Positions 51,911-64,000 of a stretch of DNA of 64,000 bases are shown piece by piece (positions within the stretch are counted from its first letter, which is position 1; the number at the start of each line of letters is the position of its first letter). The notes below the pieces were generated by a model that ran no database searches, was not told where the DNA came from, and saw only the letters and a list, made by a program, of their open reading frames with translations. The translations under genes and the position numbers were made by a program. Source of the stretch: Nautilus pompilius (taxonomy: Eukaryota; Mollusca; Cephalopoda; Nautilida; Nautilidae); the NCBI GenBank assembly GCA_018389105.1, contig JACATO010000970.1:67001-131000 (forward strand), read 5' to 3'.

Positions 51911-53375
51911 ACATTTTTTCTTTTTCTTTCATTAATTTTTACCTTCTGAATTATTTTTGTAAATTTCAAATAACTGTATACCATGAACTGTGTAAATAAG
52001 AATTACAATGAGAGTAAATTTTGTTTTACATCTTCGGAGGATAGATAACCTTTTAATCAGGGTTCTTGGGTTGGGGTGGGGGAGAAATTCAAATATAAAG
52101 GTTTAGAAGAGCAGTGGTCTGCACCATAACTCAGTTCATCTTTCCTGACCTTCGGGCAGACAGTTGCTTGCAATTAATAATTTCTAAAATGCATATTATT
52201 TTAACTGCTTGCACAATGCATCATTTATCACAGAAAATTAGATATATTATTTTTTTTTTTTTTTAATTATCCAAAAATTCTTTACAGGGTAGTTGCCTGG
52301 CAGGTGGTTGGAATATATGGCACAATTATCCACAATCGTTATTCATACTGACATTTTTAATGATTTTTTTTTATTATCTAGGATAACAGTACATGGAAAT
52401 GATCAACTATAGGATGTTTTTCTTTTTCTTTTTTTTTGTTTGTTGTTAATACATTGTTACTGCTGTATTTTTCAAATAGAATAATGACTTCAATCATTAT
52501 ACCGCTTGCTTTATTAATGAACATCCATCAGTGAATCATCTTTTTTTTTTAAAAAAAAAACCTTAATATTTGTAGTTTTGATAGTTACTGTTTCTGAATA
52601 AACTTGGCTTGTGTAAAGTACATCATCCTATATTTGGTCAGAGAAATTATCAACTTCTATGACATTTAGTTCCTGTCTCTTTAATTTGAGAAATTATGTA
52701 ATGTTTTAATTGTATAATAAAACATCTGCACGATCAAAATGAGATCTTACTCCATCATGTATTATAGATGATTGTGGAAATCCATGCAGTTCTAACATAT
52801 ATCACTACTATTTATGATTTGGTATCATGCTATTGTTGTTGATCATAAATTCTGCAATGAGCATGCAAAACAGATAGCTAAATGTATTAGTGCTGCAGAA
52901 ACAACTACAGAGCTCTTGACGTGAGGGTGACACAGGTAGTAATTACAGAACATGTGCGTACAGCACTCAGCCTTGCACACCTACGATACACACTTTTAAA
53001 AAAAATTTACATTCTTTGCAGATGCCTGTCTGTAAATTTATATTTAATCCTCATTTTACATTGAGAATTTATGTGCACAATATAAAAAATAATGGTTAAT
53101 GCTTTGTAACTATAAGAAAGGTAAGTTTATTTAATAAGAAGCTTTTTTCGTGTATGTTAAGAAATGTAAATGCATATAACAAAAAATATTCTAATCATCA
53201 AAAAAACATATTTTTAAATTGCAGCTGTGCCTAGGATTAAGTAGAAAGGCCACTAGTATATATTACATAGCACAAGACTGGAAGAATGCAAAAGTACATT
53301 GTTTGCAGAGATGCTTTTAGCATCTCTCTCAGTTGATGGCCATACTGTTATTGCTGGATGAGCAAAAAGTCACAC
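51911..53375. other. AT-rich intergenic DNA
   Basis: CpG-poor. It holds T and A runs (about 52,249-52,264; 52,541-52,560) and an AATAAA at 52,597-52,602. No gene recognised. Confidence 0.5.
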
Positions 53376-54100
53376 CTAGTTCATTTTTTCCATTTCAAAT
53401 GCTAATGGCAATTGTCCATTCATCTTTCCCTGAACATTCTGCATCATAGCAATTTCTGCAGGTCCTCTAGACATCCCAGATCTGGTTTTGGTAAGGCGTT
53501 CAACCAGGGGCTTTCCAAGCATCTCCAAGAAATTCCTGCATTGGCAAAGTTTGTTGAAGTTCCACTGAATGAATTTCTGTCCACAAGATGAAGACATTGT
53601 ATGCCAACACATCCAACATGTAGAACAATGCCAACAGCCCATGGACACCCCTTTGTTGGCAGGTGTAGCCAGCCAATTATTTGTCACAGTTATCAATGCC
53701 ACCCATTGTGACATTGCAGTCAAGGATGCTGTGAACTGTCCTCTGATTTACTTCATTCACTGTTGTCTTTGTGCAGCTTGCCCATGACAAGAAAATTTTT
53801 GATTTTCCTTGGCCAGTAAGAAAGAATGATGATTGCCAACATGAACACAAGTATTAATTAATGAACTGGGAAATTATTTGTATAACAAACAGCCAAAAGC
53901 TCCAGCTTATTTTTCTTATTTTCCCCAGCATTTTGAATTTTTTCATGAGAAGTTTGCCCCCCCCCCCAACCAAGCCAATATGATTTGAAAAAATTATTCA
54001 CCATGACAAAATGACCTCTCAATCCCTTGGAAATATCCAGTACCACAGACATCTCCTGATTACATTCTGGGTCCAAGTGTACGCAGGTTCTAAACATAGC
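53376..54100 (-). pseudogene. Decayed piggyBac transposase, C-terminal half
   Basis: Reading the minus strand from 54,097: LDISKGLRGHFVMVNNFFKS matches the piggyBac block around the second catalytic Asp (family form GRGHHVYTDNFFTS), here with Asp changed to Asn. After an eroded stretch, NNWLATPANKG and LLALFYMLDVLAYNVFILW match the family's conserved RWPLALFYMLDVSAYNAFVLW block, followed by a short tail. Frames switch near 53,640, and a stop follows within 120 bases of the last block. It resembles the PGBD-type group. No cysteine-rich tail finger or terminal repeats were located. Confidence 0.75.
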
Positions 54101-55261
54101 CTGATTTGGTATTGCAGGCCACCCAGAACTTTAAGTTATATCATGCTAGCTTAGGCATGTACTGCTTGAAAGACAGTGCCTGCTGAAGGACACCAAATGT
54201 TTGGTGCTCAGTTGTATAGCAGGGGAAAATCTCAACCCATTCGTTTCATACTACTTGAATGGTGGCCATTTTGTCTTTTTTGCAACGGATGTGTCCTTGG
54301 TCTCATGACCGAATGCTTCGGGAGAGTTAGTGGCAGGAGATGCAGCTCGGCCAGTTCCAGCAATGTCAAAGGCCGGCAGTTGCTTCTCATTTGGCTTTAA
54401 ATGCCTGCTAACAGAAGTAATCCAAAGGTAAGCTCGCCGAGTCCATGTAGTCATCGTCATTCGGTTTTCCCCGCTGGAGGCGCCTGCCTTCTAAGTTAGT
54501 CGTGCTTAAGAATGGATGGATGGTTTTTGTATCAGCAGGCACACAGGTTACAGTGTATTGAGTGCGAGGCCTTAGAACCGATTTGAGCAGCCCACTCCGA
54601 TGACTTGGTCCGGGGGGGGGGATGATGGGTGGCGGCTTCTCGCCTTCATTGGTGGATACATTTATCCAAATCCTTAGGCTCTGAGGAGGACGAATTGCCT
54701 ACTTCTGACACTTCCTCCTCGACATCACCGTCCCTGCCCCATCCTTGCTACAAAAAGAGATTCCCAAAAGCGGGAAGCACATTCGGCTGCTCGTATTGTT
54801 GTCGTACATCCGACCCGGAGGAGACACGACACCAACCAGCTCTCGCAACTGGACCCACCCTGAAGCATTGAAAATGCGAAAGCGAAAATAAACAAGGGGG
54901 GGAGGGGACGTTCGCATACGGCCCCGTGTACGAAACGGTGTCGCGGAAAAAGTAGGGACCTAAAATTGTTCAGATATCTTGCTGGTTAGTGTCGCCATCA
55001 CCCACAATTATGATTAAAAAAGGGTAGAAAATAAAATTAAGTTTTAGGTAGCTCAAAAACTGCTCCCTAATCGAATGGACCCGAAACGTAAAATGGGGGC
55101 TAATATTTTTAATCGTTAAGTGGTAGCACATCTATCCCAGCTCGTGGTGTGTGTGTGTGTGTGTCACGTGTGTCTATACACACACTGCAGCTGGGAGAGG
55201 GGAGGACTAATCTGTAACCCTTTCGCATTTCCTGCAGTTAAAACTTTCCCTAAAGAATGAC
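54101..55261. other. CpG-rich flank upstream of GOT2
   Basis: From about 54,280 the DNA turns CpG-rich again. The frame at 54,629-54,871 (+, 80 codons) and its minus-strand counterpart show no recognisable domain. A (GT)n run lies at 55,146-55,164. The missing first GOT2 exon (mitochondrial targeting peptide) should lie between here and 59,600, but I could not identify it. Confidence 0.4.
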
Positions 55262-56708
55262 CTGGCTCGAGCCAACCCCTTCTAAACATGGCTCCGTTAG
55301 CGACTGTTACCCGGATGCGAGCCAACCCCCTTTAAACATGGCTCCGTTAGCGGCTGTTACCCGGATGCGAGCCAATCCCCTTCTAAACATGGCTCCGTTA
55401 GCGGCTGTTACCCGGATGCGAGCCAATCCCCTTTAAACATGGCTCCGTTAGCGGCTGTTACCTGGATGCGAGCTAACCCCTTCTAAACATGGCTCCGTTA
55501 GCGGCTGTTACCCGGATGCGAGCCAACCCCTTCTAAACATGGCTCCGTTAGCGGCTGTTACCCGGATGCGAGCCAATCCCCTTTAAACATGGCTCCGTTA
55601 GCGGCTGTTACCCGGATGCGAGCCAACCCCTTCTAAACATGGCTCCGTTAGCGGCTGTTACCCGGATGCGAGCCACCCCTTCTAAACATGGCTCCGTTAG
55701 CGGCTGTTACCCGGATGCGAGCCAATCCCCTTTAAACATGGCTCCGTTAGCGGCTGTTACCCGGATGCGAGCCAATCCCCTTTAAACATGGCTCCGTTAG
55801 CGGCTGTTACCCGGATGCGAGCCAACCCTTCTAAACATGGCTCCGTTAGCGGCTGTTACCCGGATGCGAGCCAACCCCTTCTAAACATGGCTCCGTTAGC
55901 GGCTGTTACCCGGATACGAGCCAACCCCTTCTAAACATGGCTCCGTTAGCAGCTGTTACCCGGATGCGAGCCAATCCCCTTCTAAACATGGCTCCGTTAG
56001 CGGCTGTTACCCGGATGCGAGCCAATCCCCTTTAAACATGGCTCCGTTAGCGGCTGTTACCTGGATGCGAGCTAACCCCTTCTAAACATGGCTCCGTTAG
56101 CGGCTGTTACCCGGATGCGAGCCAACCCCTTCTAAACATGGCTCCGTTAGCGGCTGTTACCCGGATGCGAGCCAATCCCCTTTAAACATGGCTCCGTTAG
56201 CGGCTGTTACCCGATGCGAGCCAATCCCCTTCTAAACATGGCTCCGTTAGCGGCTGTTACCCGGATGCGAGCCAATCCCCTTTAAACATGGCTCCGTTAG
56301 CGGCTGTTACCTGGATGCGAGCTAACCCCTTCTAAACATGGCTCCGTTAGCGGCTGTTACCCGGATGCGAGCCAACCCCTTCTAAACATGGCTCCGTTAG
56401 CGGCTGTTACCCGGATGCGAGCCAATCCCCTTTAAACATGGCTCCGTTAGCGGCTGTTACCCGGATGCGAGCCAACCCTTCTAAACATGGCTCCGTTAGC
56501 GGCTGTTACCCGGATGCGAGCCAACCCCTTCTAAACATGGCTCCGTTAGCGGCTGTTACCCGGATGCGAGCCAACCCCTTCTAAACATGGCTCCGTTAGC
56601 AGCTGTTACCCGGATGCGAGCCAATCCTAAACATGGCTTAGCGGCTGTTACCCGGATGCGAGCCAACCCTTCTAAACATGGCTCCGTTAGCAGCTGTTAC
56701 CCGGATGT
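55262..56708. repeat. About 50-bp minisatellite, roughly 29 copies
   Basis: Head-to-tail units of 49-51 bp starting ATGGCTCCGTTAGCGGCTGT and continuing TACCCGGATGCGAGCCAATC, then CCC with TTTAAAC or TTCTAAAC. Starts are visible at 55,288, 55,338, 55,389 and onward; the last copies (from about 56,615) are shortened. Variants are shared among distant copies (CCAATCCCC versus CCAACCCC; CCTGGATGCGAGCTAA recurs at about 55,460, 56,060 and 56,310), which points to block-wise amplification. Each unit carries about four CpG. Short MAPLAAVTRMRANP frames arise but are closed by stops in most units. Confidence 0.95.
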
Positions 56709-58115
56709 TCTAAGTAGGAAAAACCTGCCCCCACCCTGCTGGCGAAACTCCGAACGTTCCCCTCGCCTTGTTTTCGTATGACACACATCATCTCCCCATC
56801 GACGCCATTGGTCTTGTTGATGATGATGTCGCAGTGACCCGGCTGCCCTGCCTGTCTGTCTCTGCCCCTGTCCGAGCCGTTCTGCCCAGACCGGGAGGAC
56901 CGATCTCTTGATCGCAGTGTAGTGCTACTGTGGGACTCCCTCCTCCTCCAGACGGAAATGAGAATCGTGGTTCTGAATGTTTGCCTTTTCGTTTTAAGGG
57001 CCGTGATTTGATATTGTAACGGATGCTGGCCACGCCCGCAAAATATCAGGGCTGTTTCCGGTCAGAATCATGATGATGCATGAACAACATTCGTGGGGGG
57101 GGGGGAGAAGAGAGAGATGCTGCTGATTTAAAGTCCAAGCTTCGTGGTACTCGGGGGGGGGGTGTGAAATTATGGCGGAAGGAAAGCACTGTTCTAGTGT
57201 AATTGCGCATGAAACAGCAGATAAAGCGTGTTGTCAGTATTTGGAATCTGGGGGGGCAGTGTGTGCTGGGATGGGAGTCTATGCCCTTGAGAGAGGTGAT
57301 GAGATGTGGAGAAATGCATTTTTCTGACTACCATGAACCCTGAATGAAAATGTGCAAAGACAGTAATCTTGTTTAAAAATCATGGATGTTGTAAACATTT
57401 TATCTGTCCACGCACAGGTATACCTATTTGTTAGTCGCTAATAAAGAAAGGTAAATATGTGGCTGGGCATAAAAACGGGTTAGAAAATGTACCTTGGACC
57501 CAATTGATCTACACTTGCAGTAGTCTGAGTATATACCTTAATGGTAGATAGCATATAATCTGTAATGATATCAGCTCTGATAGAGGAGGTAGGTGATTCC
57601 AGCTGAAATAATTCATTATCTTAGACTGCATTTAAAAAAAAAAAAAACTGTTTGACAGTTAGAAGAACTTAATAAAGAAGTAAATTTTGGGTGTACATAA
57701 TCTAGTTTCCATTCCCACCCAAAGGGACGAAGGTTTTTCATCCTTCATTGATCTTTTACTACTACAACTGTTGTTCCCATGTGAACATCTTGGACATAAC
57801 GTTGAGTGGGTTTGGAGGCTGATTTTGAATATGCCTTTCAGGATAAGAATGGATATCGGTGGTATCTGCAGAAGTTAGTGGGTTGGTTCTGGTGTTTGTG
57901 CTTTGAATTAATTGCATGATGCCTGAAAGGAAAAGTATCTGAAAGTCATGTTGCGCGATCATTATGGCAATAATGATGATATACTCAGTACACAACGCTT
58001 CATAGAATATTTTTATGAAAAGGTTCCTGAAGTAGCTGGTAAATAAATAATGGTTGGTTTCTGTTTTTGCTGTTATAAAGACTGGTTACGGGCTTTGTCA
58101 AGCTGATCTTTACTG
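56709..58115. other. Intergenic DNA downstream of the minisatellite
   Basis: CpG-rich to about 57,250, with G runs at 57,096 and 57,155, then AT-rich and CpG-poor. A small + frame from 57,172 (46 codons) looks unlike a mitochondrial presequence. No gene is supported. Confidence 0.45.
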
Positions 58116-59414
58116 CAGCAGTTACCAAACTAGGGGTTCAGCGAGAAGGTAGGAGTGTGGTGCTGAAACAGACAAAAGTGTCTTTACAGGTGAATGTGTA
58201 GAGTTTCACATGCTATGCTAGTGGGTAAGTTTAAGTTGTCGACAAAGGACTTATTTTATTACTAATTTTTAACTGGTAATGAAAGTTGGTTGAGTCTCAT
58301 GAATGGGGTTTTGCTCTGGCTCTGCAAAAAAAGGAATGATAGGATCCTGAAGCTTGAGAGTATGATTATATTTATCAAAATGCTTGACTGCTGTTTATGT
58401 ACAGGTGAGAAAAGACTGCGGTGAAACAAAGCTGATAGATTAAAGACGATGCCTTATCTTCATATCACCCTTTATTTTTTGTGTAGAACAACTACCAAGA
58501 CACGTGGCTATTTGGAGAGCTTTTTTTTTTTTTGCGAGGTAATGTTTGGACATTTATTAAATATCAAGTTATTAACAATGATCTGTATAATTAAATGATA
58601 ATTATAATGTACATGATAAACTTAAGACTGCTTTAATAGTGCGTGTGCAAATGTCCTGAAGAAATTACTAGGCTTAGGATTTATGTCCCAAAATCCCATC
58701 AGGTTATGATGGGGCACTAACTCACTGCACATATGGGATGGATTTGAATAGAACTAATAGTTGTTAATAGCATGCTAAAAGAAAAAAAAAACCTTTTATA
58801 TCACATTTCTATTAAATAAGTTTAAATAAACACAGTAAATTTCAAATAAGTACATAGTTCCATATTTTTAATACTTGATTGTATCTATAAAAATAATTTA
58901 CATATTAAAGCCTAAAACAGGATGCTTGATACAGTCATTAGATAAGAGCGTGCATAATGTTTAGGGGAGCTGATTTTATGCCCCCCTCACCCTGTCTCAG
59001 TGTGTTACATCAGGTGTTTAATTGCTCCTTTAGTAGGGCAGATTGAGATAACTTATGACTGTTCTTTATCTGTATTAGTCCAGTATTACATGAAGCAGAG
59101 TATGGTAATTTGCGTGTTGTTACAATAGGTAAGTTCAGTTATGAGTGAAAACAACCTTTCTCTCTGTCCGCTCCTCCCATACCCTATTTTTTTGTGGTCC
59201 AATCCACCACACCAGCGTATTGTCTGCACAACACCACTTTGAGGATGCAGTTATTCCATAGACTAGAATGGCAACATTTACCAATATTTTAAAATCAAAA
59301 TATTCCTGGGACCATTCTTGTATGGTGTTTTCCTTCTTGCACTGATAATGCTGGGAGTTAGAATTTGTCTTTGTGTGAATGGTATTACACTGACAAAACG
59401 ATTGGGAACTGCTG
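58116..59414. mobile_element. Non-autonomous hAT element, about 1.3 kb
   Basis: The left end reads CAGCAGTTACCAAACTAGGG and the right end, reversed, reads CAGCAGTTCCCAATCG, so short terminal inverted repeats bound the block. The flanks are CTTTACTG (58,108-58,115) and CTTTACAA (59,415-59,422), a degraded 8-bp target duplication (6 of 8 matching), the hAT hallmark. No transposase frame lies inside. It is inserted upstream of GOT2 exon 2, probably within GOT2 intron 1. Confidence 0.65.
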
Positions 59415-59630
59415 CTTTACAAAAGTGTCACTAATACTGGAGCAAGCTGCGCTGGAAAGCTAATCAAAAGGGAGATAACTATATCATTCTGTTCTATCAT
59501 GCCAAATTAAGTGCTCCTGTTTTAACAGATTAGAAGATGGAAAGGGCTGGGGATACTCAGGTCTCGTCATACCATTTGCTATCAGTTTTAAAAAGGCCCT
59601 GACTAGTTGGCTTATGCTATTGTTTCACAG

Positions 59631-63753
<4,123 letters not shown>

Positions 63754-64000
63754 TAACCTGAAGTTATTAATTGTGTGTAAAACTAGAGTTGGTCATGTAC
63801 AGTTCTAAAGTAAATTCTAGAAGATTTCTATCTCACTTTGCCTGTCTGTTTAAAGATTGGTAAGTTAAAAGGTCTGTACTGTCATATTTTTGGGTGGGTT
63901 AGGTTTTTTGTTTTGCCTCAGTTAATACTATTTTCATTATCAGTTTCTTCTTTCTTTTTAAGCAGTCGCCATTAAAAAACATCTACTTTATTTTCCTTTG

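Overview
This is a 64 kb piece of an animal nuclear genome. The evidence is long GT-AG introns, two intron-split metazoan genes, many decayed cut-and-paste DNA transposons (mariner, Tc1-like, hAT, piggyBac), minisatellites and long CT microsatellites. The mix suggests an invertebrate, perhaps a mollusc or other lophotrochozoan, but nothing here fixes the species. No bacterial operon, phage, virus, CRISPR array, tRNA or rRNA gene was recognised.

Layout. Positions 1 to about 36,900 form a gene desert, relatively CpG-rich. It holds two CT-rich tracts (3.96-4.22 kb and 9.99-10.27 kb), a 43-bp minisatellite (7.53-8.63 kb), a 58-bp minisatellite (25.09-25.49 kb), Tc1-like relics (13.4-14.2, 23.6-23.8 and 32.4-33.2 kb), a hAT relic (18.46-18.82 kb) and a relic of a repeat-borne protein (33.7-34.3 kb). 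A CpG-rich patch at 35.4-36.6 kb is a plausible upstream region for the first gene.

From 39,102 to 49,199 on the + strand lies a complete coding set of six exons for a neutral sphingomyelinase 2-like enzyme (SMPD3 family, 530 residues predicted). Its introns hold a 1,275-bp mariner with TA target duplication, another Tc1 scrap, an unexplained coding-like segment and a foreign-looking block of about 1.5 kb. Downstream come a decayed ZBED/Charlie-type hAT transposase (50.1-51.9 kb) and a decayed piggyBac transposase (53.4-54.1 kb).

Another CpG-rich interval (54.3-57.2 kb) holds a 29-copy, roughly 50-bp minisatellite. A non-autonomous hAT element (58,116-59,414) follows. From 59,631 to the window end lie + strand exons of mitochondrial aspartate aminotransferase (GOT2). 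Its first exon was not found, its 3' exons lie outside the window, and one internal exon that the reading phase demands is not visible.

The two host genes act in unrelated pathways (membrane sphingolipid signalling; mitochondrial amino-acid and malate-aspartate metabolism), and nothing suggests they work together. The strongest leads are replacement of both regulatory switch residues in the sphingomyelinase, the missing GOT2 exon, the minisatellite with several motif matches upstream of GOT2, the sharp CpG mosaic, and several coding-like fragments of unknown origin.
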